This document shows positions 25,053 to 33,474 of a stretch of DNA of 38,248 nucleotides, one piece after another; position 1 is the stretch's first letter; each line of letters starts with the position of its first letter. A model generated the notes under the pieces. That model did not search any database. It had not been told where the DNA came from and was given only the letters and a program-made list of their open reading frames with translations. The translations under genes were made by a program, and so were the position numbers. The stretch covers positions 1 to 38,248 of the forward strand of contig JAUSNJ010000098.1 in the NCBI GenBank assembly GCA_030645355.1, read 5' to 3'. The DNA is from Rhodoferax sp. (GTDB lineage Bacteria; Pseudomonadota; Gammaproteobacteria; Burkholderiales; Burkholderiaceae_C).

Positions 25053-25391
25053 CTATCGGAGTGCAAGACTGGGCATCTCCACAGCCTTGATCAACCGCGT
25101 TTCCTGCACCGTGATCAGGTGGGCTGAGGCTGCCAGATAAGCTGGGAAATCCGGATGCGTGTCGCGCGCCTTGCAGCGACGCTCGTAGTCAGCCAGGTCG
25201 TCATAGGCCCACAGATGCACAAACTGATTCTGTGGCCCGACCAGGCTGGTGTAAAAACCGACCGGGTGGCCCAGTGTCTGCAGCAGGATCGGCATGGCCA
25301 GGCGGTCAAAGACCTCCAAAAACTCCGGCATCTTGCGCAAGGCGATCGTGTAAATGCGGTGATCGATTAAAGGTTTGCTCAGGTAATTCAT
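25053..25391 (-). CDS. Single-domain NIPSNAP family protein
   Basis: A 112-residue NIPSNAP module: IDHRIYTIALRKMPEFLE at the N-terminus, then FVHLWAYDDLADYERRCKA in the middle. It corresponds to one half of the double protein at 1693-2319. GGGAG 7 nt before the start fixes ATG 25391. That ATG overlaps, as ATGA, the stop of a flavoprotein remnant (25388-25485), so it was once translationally coupled to a KstD-like gene. It remains intact although its upstream partner is lost. Confidence 0.85.
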   Translation of the reverse strand: MNYLSKPLIDHRIYTIALRKMPEFLEVFDRLAMPILLQTLGHPVGFYTSLVGPQNQFVHLWAYDDLADYERRCKARDTHPDFPAYLAASAHLITVQETRLIKAVEMPSLALR

Positions 25392-25485
25392 GCTTTTACT
25401 CCCACTTTCAATCTCGCATTGTCAGCAATGTGATGGGCTGTGACAAAGCCAAACGTCATGTTCGGCCCATGCGAGATGCCAGCGC
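25388..25485 (-). pseudogene. 3' remnant of a KstD-like flavoprotein gene
   Basis: The last about 32 codons of a lost FAD dehydrogenase. The translated tail GAGISHGPNMTFGFVTAHH aligns with the C-termini of the two intact flavoproteins: GGITLGPAMTFGFLAAQH in the first, and GAGITLGP then TFGYVAG in the second. The KstD-type Gly of the substrate motif is retained, but everything before it is missing. The remnant ends with TGA overlapping the NIPSNAP start. At about 25484 it abuts a CoA-transferase fragment in the opposite orientation, marking a recombination junction. Confidence 0.75.
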
Positions 25486-25667
25486 CCGCAACGCCTCGGC
25501 AATGCTGGACGCCGCCACACAGTGTAACTTTTACGATGGCGGCCAAGGGCGTGATGCTGCAGCGCGACGTGCTGGACCAGATGGACTTTCCGCCGCACAT
25601 AGCAGCGGACTTGAAGGTGATGGCCGGCGCGTACTTTCAGACCGCTCATGATGCAACTCGCGATTGA
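25484..25667 (+). pseudogene. Deleted and frameshifted fragment of a CoA-transferase gene
   Basis: Two short pieces of a gene paralogous to 4514-6109. Piece 1 (about 25484-25543; ARNASAMLDAATQ then NFYDGG) matches 5586-5646. Piece 2 (from about 25555; LQRDVLDQMDF) matches 6010 onward to the stop. The roughly 360 nt between them in the intact gene are gone, and the pieces are in different frames. Identity is high at both ends but drops toward the C-terminus, so the source was a paralog rather than a recent copy of the gene at 4514. Not functional. Confidence 0.8.
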
Positions 25668-25688
25668 CTCGTACGACTCAGGTCGACG

Positions 25689-26510
25689 TCAATCCTGTGC
25701 GACGGGTGGCGTGCCGGGTCGGCCCGGAATCAGGGTGAGCATGTGATCAGAAATGCCGCCGTCGACCACCAGGTTCTGGCCCGTCACATAGGACGCAGCG
25801 GCACTGGCGAGGTAGGCCACCGCAGCGCCCACGTCCTCCGCCCGACCGATGCGGCCGAGCGGCACCAGCGCCTGACGCTGATGTAGTGTAGCTTCATCCT
25901 GGTAGACCGCTTCGGTTAGCGGGGTGCGGATCATGCCGGGGCAGACGGTGTTGACGCGAATGCCGTCGGATGCCCATTCCTGCGCCAGTTGACGGCACAG
26001 CATGATGAGCGCAGCCTTGGCTGCCGAGTAGGCGCCATAGCCCGGGTGTGGCGTCAGGCCCGACATCGAAGCCACGGCGGTGATGCTGCCCCGCGTGCGG
26101 GCCAGTTGCTCGCGCGCTGCCTGGGCCAACAGCCAGGCGGAGCGGGTATTGAGGTTGAAGGTGCGGTCCCACTGCGCCACCGGCAAATCTGCCAGACGGC
26201 CCGGACCAGAGGCGCCGGCATTGCAGACCAGCGCTGTCAAATCGCCACCCTGGGCTTGGGCCTGGACCACCAGGGCCAAGCACTCTGCCGGGTCCGTGAT
26301 GTCGCCGGCCACGCCGCTGGCGGTGGCACCGGTGGCACGCAACTCGTCCAGCAGACGGTCCAGTCGATCGCCCGGCTGGGAAGCGGCCGCGCTGATGTGG
26401 ATACGCATGTCATCTTTGCGTGCCTGTTCGATCAGCGCAAAACAGATGCCACGGCCAATGCCGCCTGTGGCACCGGTGACCAGGGCGTGGAGAGGAGTGG
26501 GGGACTTCAT
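25689..26510 (-). CDS. Short-chain dehydrogenase/reductase
   Basis: A 273-residue classical SDR with T12-GATGGI-G19, a CNAG motif near residue 95 and the catalytic Y161/K165 (YSAAK) after TAVASMSG. It ends VVDGG plus a longer-than-usual tail of about 25 residues. A Ser/Ala-rich stretch after strand 2 gives no clear coenzyme preference. ATG 26510 has no strong ribosome site. It is 26 nt downstream of the epimerase-type gene. It is probably a ring-alcohol dehydrogenase in the minus-strand operon (inference). Confidence 0.88.
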   Translation of the reverse strand: MKSPTPLHALVTGATGGIGRGICFALIEQARKDDMRIHISAAASQPGDRLDRLLDELRATGATASGVAGDITDPAECLALVVQAQAQGGDLTALVCNAGASGPGRLADLPVAQWDRTFNLNTRSAWLLAQAAREQLARTRGSITAVASMSGLTPHPGYGAYSAAKAALIMLCRQLAQEWASDGIRVNTVCPGMIRTPLTEAVYQDEATLHQRQALVPLGRIGRAEDVGAAVAYLASAAASYVTGQNLVVDGGISDHMLTLIPGRPGTPPVAQD

Positions 26511-26536
26511 GGAATAACTTTCAGGTCATGTCATGG

Positions 26537-27439
26537 CTACAGGGCGGCCTGTGCCCGATAGAACTGCAGGGTAGCTGAAATGCCTTGCGCCAGGCCGGTC
26601 TGCTGGCGTTGGGGCAGCAGCGCATTCAGCCCTTCTTCTGTGATGCCGGGCGCAATCGTCAGCGGCGGGCCTTCGGCGCTCAATTGGGCGGCGGGCACCT
26701 GGCGGCGGATTTCCGTAATGACCTCGTCCACGGTGGCGACCTGACCTACCAGGTTGTAAACAGGGGCACCTTGTGCTGGCGTCAGCAGGGCTGCCACGAA
26801 AGCCTGCGCCACGTCGTCGACATAAATCAGGCCGGAGGCTCCGGTGAAGCCGATGGTGTAGGGTTCGCCCCGCACCGCCGCGCGGCAGGCCAGGCTGGGG
26901 CCGGCACTCACGCCCGTCTCCCGCCCCGGGCCGTAGACCACAAAGGGCCGAAAACCAATGCTGGCGATGCGGCGCTCGTGCCAGTAAGCCCGTGCCGAGC
27001 CTTCTACTGCCAGCTTGAATGCGCCGTAGTGAGTCGCCGGCTGCGGATGCTGCGCGTCAAACGGACCATAAACGCCGGCCGAACTGGCATACACCACCTG
27101 GCTGATGCCCTGCGCGTGGGCCGCATCAAACACATTCAGTGCGCCGATCAGGTTGATTTCGGCGCCGCGCACCGGATGGACGCTGCAATCGGGTGTCAGC
27201 ACACCGGCCAGGTGAATCACGCCGTCACAACCCTGCAGGGCCTGCTGCACATCCTCGGCATGGCGGATGTCGCCAACACGCCAGTCGAGCTGATGGGCAA
27301 CGTCGCCGGCAATCGCCGCGACCGTCTGCCGGTTGGCGTGGATGTCAAACACCCGCACGCCTATACCGCGGGCCGTGAGACGGCGAATGATCCAGGCCCC
27401 CAAAAATCCACTGCCACCGGTGACCAGTACACGTTTCAT
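26537..27439 (-). CDS. NAD-dependent epimerase/dehydratase family protein (extended SDR)
   Basis: A 300-residue extended SDR. The cofactor motif T7-GGSGFL-G14 is at the N-terminus, followed by VFDIHANR, whose Asp suggests NAD. The active site is Y138-x3-K142 (YGAFK) with SSAGVYG upstream. Start: GGAGG lies 7 nt before ATG 27439; an upstream in-frame start at 27484 lacks a site and is rejected. It could be an epimerase, or a dehydrogenase/lactonase-type enzyme acting on hydroxy-acids. Nothing around it suggests sugar metabolism. It lies 26 nt downstream of the tautomerase gene. Confidence 0.87.
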   Translation of the reverse strand: MKRVLVTGGSGFLGAWIIRRLTARGIGVRVFDIHANRQTVAAIAGDVAHQLDWRVGDIRHAEDVQQALQGCDGVIHLAGVLTPDCSVHPVRGAEINLIGALNVFDAAHAQGISQVVYASSAGVYGPFDAQHPQPATHYGAFKLAVEGSARAYWHERRIASIGFRPFVVYGPGRETGVSAGPSLACRAAVRGEPYTIGFTGASGLIYVDDVAQAFVAALLTPAQGAPVYNLVGQVATVDEVITEIRRQVPAAQLSAEGPPLTIAPGITEEGLNALLPQRQQTGLAQGISATLQFYRAQAAL

Positions 27440-27465
27440 TGATTTTCCTCCAGAGTCGGTAGCTG

Positions 27466-27879
27466 TCACGCAGTAGTCCGGCACACCACCGCTTCTGCGG
27501 GGTCGTTCGTGGTGGCGAGGTTGTTTTTATAAATGCTGACAGCGGCGTCAAATTCGGTGACCTCCAGCTGGCAACCCAGCCGGTGGGTCTTGAAGAGTTC
27601 GTCCATGCTTTGCAGCACGGCGCCAAACAGTTCCTGGGTGATGCGCTGGCGCAAGGCCAGGTTGCGGCCCGGCGCAATGCGCACGGTGACGTTGACAAAG
27701 CCGTTGTCAATGTCACCGTTGCCCACCCGGTAATACTGAACGGGCCGGGCAAAGGTCCGAATGCCCCACACTGGAAAGATGCCAGAATCAACTGTGGTCT
27801 GATGGATCACATCCACCAGCCTTTTCCCAATCACCACATCTTCAAGATTCGCGGTGTAGTCAATCTGAATGTGGGGCAT
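27466..27879 (-). CDS. 5-carboxymethyl-2-hydroxymuconate isomerase-like tautomerase
   Basis: A 137-residue protein of the CHMI (HpaF) family in the tautomerase superfamily. After Met removal the N-terminus would be Pro (MPHIQIDYTANL), the catalytic base of this family. Further matches to HpaF are SGIFPVWGIRTFA and YKNNLA. It is about ten residues longer than E. coli HpaF at the C-terminus. GAAAGG lies just upstream of ATG 27879. No homoprotocatechuate dioxygenase or HpaG/HpaE genes are present, so it probably isomerises a different unsaturated keto- or hydroxy-acid. It sits 14 nt downstream of the ABC receptor gene. Confidence 0.85.
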   Translation of the reverse strand: MPHIQIDYTANLEDVVIGKRLVDVIHQTTVDSGIFPVWGIRTFARPVQYYRVGNGDIDNGFVNVTVRIAPGRNLALRQRITQELFGAVLQSMDELFKTHRLGCQLEVTEFDAAVSIYKNNLATTNDPAEAVVCRTTA

Positions 27880-27893
27880 GTTGACCTTTCAGA

Positions 27894-29084
27894 TTACATT
27901 TTGCAAAGCGCTGAGGCGGCAGGTGCAAGGGACGCTGGAAAGGCTTGCTCAATGACTGGGCGTAATTGACCGTTCACCATCTTCACACGGCCGACATAAT
28001 TCGGCAGGACGAGCTGGTTATCTGCAGCACGCATGACAACCGGTCCATAGATCGAATCTATCGTCGAACCTGGCAAGGCCTTCGCCACATCGGCTGGCTT
28101 CACGCTCTTGGCCTTGGCCACGCCTGCGAACATGACTTGCGCTCCGTTATAAGCTTGGCCCTCGTTGTCGGTTGGCAGGCGGTTGAATTTGGCCTTCCAG
28201 GCAGCGACAAATGCCTTGTTGCGGGCGTTGTCGATGTCTGGTGTGTAGCCCGTCGTACCGGGCGTGCCTTCGAGAGAATTCCCGGTTGCGTCGATCACAA
28301 AGTTCAAAATCAACGAATGGCCGATCAGTTTGGTCTGGGGTATCAAACCAAACTCTTTCGCCTGCTTAACAAAGGCGATAGCATCGCGACCGACCTCGGC
28401 CACCCAGATGGCATCGACTTTGGCCTCTTTCAGTTGTGCAATATAGGGAGAGAAGTCCTTGGTGCCAATCGGTGCGTAAAGCTGAAGTTTGACTTCTTTT
28501 CCTTGCGCCTTCACCGCTTTGGCGAACGACTCGGACGAGTCACGACCCCAAACATAATCAGCTCCGATGGAGGCATATGTCTTCTCCTTGAAACCCTTCG
28601 CCCACTCACCAATCATTGCAATATCCATGGCATCCGAATGGTTGGTTCGGAATGAGCGTGACTTGCATGTGTCGCCCGTGATTTTGTCCGCCTTGCTGGC
28701 AACAACAAAGTAGGCTGCATCCCATCTCTCCAGATTTGGTGCAAATGCCAATGAAATTGCTGAAGGAATTGCGCCAATCAACAGGTTGTAACCGTCACGA
28801 GCGAGTTTCTCGGCGGCGCGGCGACCAGCATCGGGTGTTCCCTCGTCGTCAGCCTCCTGAACCTCAACCTTACGGCCGTCCACACCGCCCTTGGCATTGG
28901 CCTCGTCGATAGCGAATTTGATCGCACGAATCACCTCTTCACCTTGTTGGGCAAAGACGCCGGACTTCGAGCTAACCAAACCAACCTTGACTGGATCATT
29001 GGCTTGGGCCAAGGAAACCGCAGGTAGTCCGGCGGCCACAGCCAAGGCTAGCAGCGCGCGGCGAGGGAATTTCATCTTTAACAT
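27894..29084 (-). CDS. ABC transporter periplasmic receptor (branched-chain amino acid type)
   Basis: A 396-residue LivK-like receptor. The signal peptide has a KMKFPRR basic start, ALLALAVAAGLPAVSLA as core, and probable cleavage before QAND. The mature chain starts VKVGLVSSKSG and has ANAKGGVDGRKV near residue 65. GGAGA lies 6 nt before ATG 29084. It is not closely similar to the receptor at 9288, so the two importers probably bind different ligands. Unlike in block B, the receptor gene comes after the permease and ATPase genes. Context points to an alicyclic or aromatic carboxylate ligand (inference). Confidence 0.92.
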   Translation of the reverse strand: MLKMKFPRRALLALAVAAGLPAVSLAQANDPVKVGLVSSKSGVFAQQGEEVIRAIKFAIDEANAKGGVDGRKVEVQEADDEGTPDAGRRAAEKLARDGYNLLIGAIPSAISLAFAPNLERWDAAYFVVASKADKITGDTCKSRSFRTNHSDAMDIAMIGEWAKGFKEKTYASIGADYVWGRDSSESFAKAVKAQGKEVKLQLYAPIGTKDFSPYIAQLKEAKVDAIWVAEVGRDAIAFVKQAKEFGLIPQTKLIGHSLILNFVIDATGNSLEGTPGTTGYTPDIDNARNKAFVAAWKAKFNRLPTDNEGQAYNGAQVMFAGVAKAKSVKPADVAKALPGSTIDSIYGPVVMRAADNQLVLPNYVGRVKMVNGQLRPVIEQAFPASLAPAASALCKM

Positions 29085-29145
29085 GCTGTATCTCCTATCT
29101 AATAAACCGGATACGGTCCGGAGCCGGGCGAAAGCCAGAAAACAA

Positions 29146-29844
29146 TCAAACCATCACGTGTTTATGCAGTTCTTCCAGACTCTCGTCATCCACGATGCCT
29201 TCGGCAACAGCTGCGCCCTTGGCCATCGCGATGTAGCGTTTGGCTACGCGCGTGACGAGCGTCATGTTCTGCTCGATCAACAGCAGGGCAGTACCCTGCG
29301 CCGCCACCTTGTTGAAGATCACGCCAAGCTGGTCAACAATGACCGGCGCAAGACCTTCGGTCGGTTCGTCAAGCAGAATCAAACTGGGGTTCGCCATCAG
29401 GGCACGTCCGACAGCGAGCATTTGCTGCTGTCCGCCCGACAGTGCCGTACCCGGGGTGTGGGCACGCTCTTGCAGAATAGGAAAAAGCTTGTAGATTTCA
29501 GGCACATTCCATGGACCTTTGCGACCAACTGCAGCTCCAAGAATGAGGTTTTCCTCGACTGTCAAGTTCTCTATGATGCAGCGGCCTTGTGGTACGACCG
29601 CCACCCCACGCTGCGCAGCCATATATGTCCGTGGCTTCGCAATAACTTCGCCACCGATGCGGATCGTTCCGGCGCGCATCGCTGCCAGCCCCAGAATCGT
29701 GTTGACTACGGTGGTCTTGCCAACGCCATTGCGTCCAATAAGCGCCACACTTTCGCCTTCATTGACATGTAGTGTCATGCCATGAAGAATGTGCGCCGCG
29801 CCGTAGAATGCGTCGACATTTTCGAGACTTAATAACGATTTCAT
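29146..29844 (-). CDS. ABC transporter ATPase, LivF type
   Basis: A 232-residue LivF ATPase. Walker A reads GRNGVGKT, the signature LSGGQQQ, Walker B LILLDEP followed by TEGLAP, and the switch LLIEQN. The start overlaps the upstream livG-like stop by 4 nt and uses a GGAGT ribosome site inside that gene. It works with the LivG protein encoded at 29841-30560 to power the minus-strand importer. Confidence 0.93.
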   Translation of the reverse strand: MKSLLSLENVDAFYGAAHILHGMTLHVNEGESVALIGRNGVGKTTVVNTILGLAAMRAGTIRIGGEVIAKPRTYMAAQRGVAVVPQGRCIIENLTVEENLILGAAVGRKGPWNVPEIYKLFPILQERAHTPGTALSGGQQQMLAVGRALMANPSLILLDEPTEGLAPVIVDQLGVIFNKVAAQGTALLLIEQNMTLVTRVAKRYIAMAKGAAVAEGIVDDESLEELHKHVMV

Positions 29845-30560
29845 GCGGCACTCCCGAGATAGGCTTCACGCACCCGTGGGTCTGATCGAACCTCGGCGGG
29901 CGTCCCTGCCGCGATAACACGACCCAATTCAAAAACCGTGACGACATCGGAAATCCCGAACACCACGTCCATGTCATGCTCCACCAGCAGCACGGATATA
30001 TCTCGCCGCGAAGTCAGCGCCTTCAAGTGCTGTGCCAAGTCAAGTGATTCTTTGACGGAGAGCCCGGCCATCGGCTCGTCCAGTAACAGCACCGCTGGGC
30101 GTCCGACGAGTGCCAGCGCCAGGTCAAGTCTGCGCTGCTCACCATAGCCAAGGTCAGCCGCAGTCACGTCAGCCAGCATATCGAGCGACAATTCGCGCAG
30201 GACGTCATCCGCATCGGCCCTTGAATCTTGAATACCCATCATGTGGGAAGCAAGTTCCACTTGCTTGCGCACTGGCATTTGGCCAAAGACACTGGTTCGC
30301 TGAAATGACCGCGACAGACCACGGCGGCGGCGCTGTACAACATCAGTGTCGCTGACGTCCTCACCCCGCAGTATGATTTTCCCCCGGGTCAATCGCGAGC
30401 GGCCCGTGATGGCATTGATGACGGTGGTCTTGCCGGCCCCGTTGGGCCCGATCAAACCACGGATCTGGCCACGTTTGAGCGTTAGGGAAACGCCATCAAC
30501 CGCTTTGACTCCACCGTAGTGGATCGCAACGTCATCTGCTTGCATTACAAATTCATTCAT
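29841..30560 (-). CDS. ABC transporter ATPase, LivG type
   Basis: A 239-residue LivG ATPase. Walker A is GPNGAGKT near residue 38, the signature-like stretch LGYGEQRR replaces canonical LSGGQ, Walker B is VLLLDEP followed by MAGLSV, and the switch His is in LVEHDMD. GAGGA precedes ATG 30560. It is separate from the permease here, whereas the block B counterpart is fused to LivM. Confidence 0.93.
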   Translation of the reverse strand: MNEFVMQADDVAIHYGGVKAVDGVSLTLKRGQIRGLIGPNGAGKTTVINAITGRSRLTRGKIILRGEDVSDTDVVQRRRRGLSRSFQRTSVFGQMPVRKQVELASHMMGIQDSRADADDVLRELSLDMLADVTAADLGYGEQRRLDLALALVGRPAVLLLDEPMAGLSVKESLDLAQHLKALTSRRDISVLLVEHDMDVVFGISDVVTVFELGRVIAAGTPAEVRSDPRVREAYLGSAA

Positions 30561-30572
30561 TGGATATTCCTC

Positions 30573-31553
30573 TCAATGGCTACCAGCGGCCCGGGCCGCA
30601 GGGGACGTTTTCTTGCCTTTGAATAGTCGTTCCAGCGCACCAGCTATGCCGGTAGGCGAGAACACAATCACGGTGATCAGGGCAATTCCAAAAATAGCCA
30701 TCCAGTGGTTGGCGAAGTCACCCAGGATGTCCTTGGCCAGGAAGTACACCATGGCACCCAGTGCCGGACCCCATAGGGCTTTGTAGCCACCAACCACCAC
30801 CATCATCAGCGCAACACCCGACAGGCTCCAGTGCAGGTTTTCGGGAGAGACAAAGCCGGTATTCAGAGCAGACAGTAAACCGGCCAGTGCGGTCACCGTC
30901 GCAGACAAGGCATAAATCGCAGCACGTGGCAGTAAGGTCTGAATCCCGATGAATCGTGCACGCTCTTCGTTGTCGCGGACAGCTTCGGTGATGCTGCCAA
31001 AACGGCTGTGCAGCAAGAGTGCCAGCACCACAACCACCACGACCAGCGTGACCCAGCAGAGTAAAAACATGTTAGCAGGTTTGAGTAGCTGTGCCTGAGA
31101 AATGCCAAAGAGTGTTGCCGGCCATTCGATGCTCATGCCGTCAGCACCGCCTGTGAGGCCACGCGAACGGGAGGCCGTGAGGTAAAACATTTGCCCTATC
31201 GCCAGCGTCAACATGCCAAAGGCCACACCTGGCACACGTACGATCACCAGACCCATGACAAAAGCCACTAAAGTTATGCCAACCAGTGTCAGCAAGATGG
31301 CCGCTTCAGCCGGCATTAATTTAAGTTGCAGGATGATGCCAACCACGTATCCAGATGCACCAAAAAATAGTGCATGACCAAAACTAACCATGCCGTTTTG
31401 TCGTAGCAGCAAGCCAACACCGATGGCAAACACCGCATAGATAATGGCTTGCGTTAACAATGACAAAACCGTTCCTGAACTCACAGCGACCGCGACTACG
31501 GCACCTGAGGCCATCGCTCCCAGGCCATAGAGGCTAATTTGTTTAATAGACAT
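30573..31553 (-). CDS. ABC transporter permease, LivM type
   Basis: A 326-residue membrane permease with eight or more hydrophobic spans. It carries the LivM hallmark NGMVSFGHALFFGASGY (residues about 50-66) and ends in a Lys/Ala-rich cytoplasmic tail. The ribosome site before ATG 31553 is weak. It lies 12 nt before livG and 15 nt after livH, so it is clearly in the same operon. It forms the translocation pore with the LivH protein. Confidence 0.92.
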   Translation of the reverse strand: MSIKQISLYGLGAMASGAVVAVAVSSGTVLSLLTQAIIYAVFAIGVGLLLRQNGMVSFGHALFFGASGYVVGIILQLKLMPAEAAILLTLVGITLVAFVMGLVIVRVPGVAFGMLTLAIGQMFYLTASRSRGLTGGADGMSIEWPATLFGISQAQLLKPANMFLLCWVTLVVVVVVLALLLHSRFGSITEAVRDNEERARFIGIQTLLPRAAIYALSATVTALAGLLSALNTGFVSPENLHWSLSGVALMMVVVGGYKALWGPALGAMVYFLAKDILGDFANHWMAIFGIALITVIVFSPTGIAGALERLFKGKKTSPAARAAGSH

Positions 31554-31568
31554 GTCTACTTCACTTCT

Positions 31569-32420
31569 TTAAGTACGGCTACCGGCAAATCCAGCGGGTT
31601 TCCAGATCAAAATTGCGACCATCAGCACAAATGGCAAAAGCGCAGCCGTATCAGGCAGGTACACCGCTCCTAAAGCCTGAAGCATGCCCAACACCATGGC
31701 GGCTACAAATGCTCCGGCCAGCGACCCCAGCCCGCCGACCACCACCACCACGAACGAATCGATGATCACGTCGCTGCTCATTGATGGTGACAGCGACAGA
31801 AAAGGTGCAGCCACAACACCGGCCAGCCCAGCCAATGCAGTTCCAAGGCCCACAACACCTGCACTCACTGCGTCGGTATTCACACCTTGCATGGCCGTGG
31901 TGGTAGGGTCGGTGCTTGCAGCACGGACAAACAGGCCAATCTTGGAGTAACGCAGCCAGAGACTCAGTCCTATGGCTACAAATGCGCCAACCCCGATCAC
32001 AGCGATGCGGTAGGCTGGTACTGGTGTGCCAAAAATATCCACTGATGAATTCAGTACTGCGGGTGCAGTCATTGACAGATTGCTCTTGCCCCAGACAGTT
32101 TGTACGAAATCTTCGATCACCAGCAATAAACCAAAAGTGACCAGCACCACGCTAAGCGGGTCACGGTCCTGCAACAAGCGAAATCCATAGCGGTCTAGTA
32201 GCACGCCCAACAACGCCATCACAGCTGGTGCAGCGATCAAAGCCACCCAGAAGTTGCTATGGCTGGCAATTGAATAGCCAATGTAAGCACCAAGCATGTA
32301 CAGTGAACCGTGGGCGAAATTCACGACACGACGCAGGCCATAGATCAAGGCCAGTCCCGAGCACATCACGATCAGTAATGCGCCATAAACCAAGCCATTG
32401 AATAGATTGATTGTCAGCAT
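31569..32420 (-). CDS. ABC transporter permease, LivH type
   Basis: A 283-residue LivH permease with multiple membrane spans. NLFNGLVYGALLIVMCSGLAL opens the first span, NFAHGSLYMLGAY is the family loop near residue 35, and a GGLGSLAGAFVAA segment lies near the C-terminus. AAGGAG lies 8 nt before ATG 32420. It is the first transporter gene of the minus-strand operon, 39 nt after the SDR. Confidence 0.92.
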   Translation of the reverse strand: MLTINLFNGLVYGALLIVMCSGLALIYGLRRVVNFAHGSLYMLGAYIGYSIASHSNFWVALIAAPAVMALLGVLLDRYGFRLLQDRDPLSVVLVTFGLLLVIEDFVQTVWGKSNLSMTAPAVLNSSVDIFGTPVPAYRIAVIGVGAFVAIGLSLWLRYSKIGLFVRAASTDPTTTAMQGVNTDAVSAGVVGLGTALAGLAGVVAAPFLSLSPSMSSDVIIDSFVVVVVGGLGSLAGAFVAAMVLGMLQALGAVYLPDTAALLPFVLMVAILIWKPAGFAGSRT

Positions 32421-32459
32421 TCCTATATCTCCTTTTGTTTAAATTTTTGAGCCAAGTGC

Positions 32460-33263
32460 TTAGGCGATAATGTCTGGCAATGCAGACTCCGGCGCCCCAA
32501 AAGCAGTCCAGCCGCCATCAACGGGCAGGACGGCGCCCGTGATATAACTTGCCTTGGGAGACGCCAAAAAGGCAATCGCTTCGGCGATCTCGGCAGGCTC
32601 TGCCATGCGACCCATCGGCGTACGGTGGGCAATGCGTTTGGCATCCACCACACCTGTACGTTCGAGCTCAGCTACCAACGCCGTCCGCACATAACCTGGC
32701 GCTACAGCGTTGACGCGAATACCGGCACGCGCCCATTCACTGGCCATGGCGCGCGTCATGCCCAATACGCCTGCTTTTGCGGCGCTATAGGCATTACGCG
32801 ACGGCAGGCCGATGGTGCTGGCAATTGAGCCTAAATTAACGATGGAGCCGCGCCCTCGGCCTTGCGCTGGCTCAGCCGCCAACATCACCTTTGCGACTGA
32901 CTGACTCATCAGGAAGGTGCCTCTCAGATGCACGGCCAGTACGCGATCAAAGGCTTCAACGTTTTGCTCCAGCGTAGAGCCAGTCTGGTCGCTGATGCCG
33001 GCGTTATTGATGAGCACATCGATGCGACCAAATTTGACCATCACCGATGCAATGGCCGCAGTCACACTTGCCTCAGAAGTCACGTCGCAGGCCAAGCCGA
33101 TATGCGCCGAGCCCAGTTCGACAGCGCGCGCCGAGACAGCCTCGCCGCGCAAATCCAGTAGTGCCACGTGATACCCGTCCGCCGCAAGTCGCTGAGCCGT
33201 CGCCCATCCGATGCCATCAGCTGCACCGGTGACGATAGCGACAGTTTCATTCTGTATTTGCAT
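32460..33263 (-). CDS. Short-chain dehydrogenase/reductase
   Basis: A 267-residue classical SDR: T12-GAADGI-G19, LLDLRG after strand 2 (Asp, NAD preference), INNAG near residue 90, catalytic Y159/K163 (YSAAK), and a VDGGWTAFG C-terminus. ATG 33263 is chosen over an upstream in-frame start at 33299 because the residues in between are unlike SDR N-termini. GAGAAG before it is a modest ribosome site. It lies between the crotonase and the importer genes. A BadH-like 2-hydroxyacyl-CoA dehydrogenase role would fit the pathway, but it is not especially similar to the BadH remnant at 37336. Confidence 0.88.
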   Translation of the reverse strand: MQIQNETVAIVTGAADGIGWATAQRLAADGYHVALLDLRGEAVSARAVELGSAHIGLACDVTSEASVTAAIASVMVKFGRIDVLINNAGISDQTGSTLEQNVEAFDRVLAVHLRGTFLMSQSVAKVMLAAEPAQGRGRGSIVNLGSIASTIGLPSRNAYSAAKAGVLGMTRAMASEWARAGIRVNAVAPGYVRTALVAELERTGVVDAKRIAHRTPMGRMAEPAEIAEAIAFLASPKASYITGAVLPVDGGWTAFGAPESALPDIIA

Positions 33264-33449
33264 TGTTAACTTCTCGATTGGTTGATGGCAGATGAACACC
33301 TAAGCACTGCATCTTGGAATGACGGATTTTGAGTCGTTGAGCGCAAAGTTTTAGCAACGATTCGGGCTGAAAGTAGGACATTTCATGCACGGTTTAATTG
33401 GTGTTTTCCCTAGCTATATGCTTATTCGATGAATTGAATGGAGTAATAA

Positions 33450-33471
33450 ATAGGCTTCCGGAGCTGCCTAT
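33450..33471 (-). terminator. Weak hairpin after the enoyl-CoA hydratase gene
   Basis: ATAGGC (33450-33455) and GCCTAT (33466-33471) form a 6-bp stem just past the minus-strand stop at 33475. On that strand the stem is followed by TTTATTACT. It is a candidate weak terminator separating ligase-hydratase from the SDR-transporter genes, which lie a further 190 nt on. Confidence 0.35.
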
Positions 33472-33474
33472 GAT

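Noticed and set aside
24568..25140. 190-codon plus-strand frame over the rhodanese gene
   Set aside because: The opposite strand encodes an intact rhodanese with active-site Cys and HIPGA motif.
26585..27442. 285-codon plus-strand frame over the epimerase-type gene
   Set aside because: Antisense shadow; the minus-strand protein has TGGSGFLG and YxxxK.
32460..33263. Assigning this SDR as an intact badH
   Set aside because: It has the SDR motifs but lacks the NNAGWD and MHHAVL segments seen in the BadH-like remnant, so only a general SDR call is justified.
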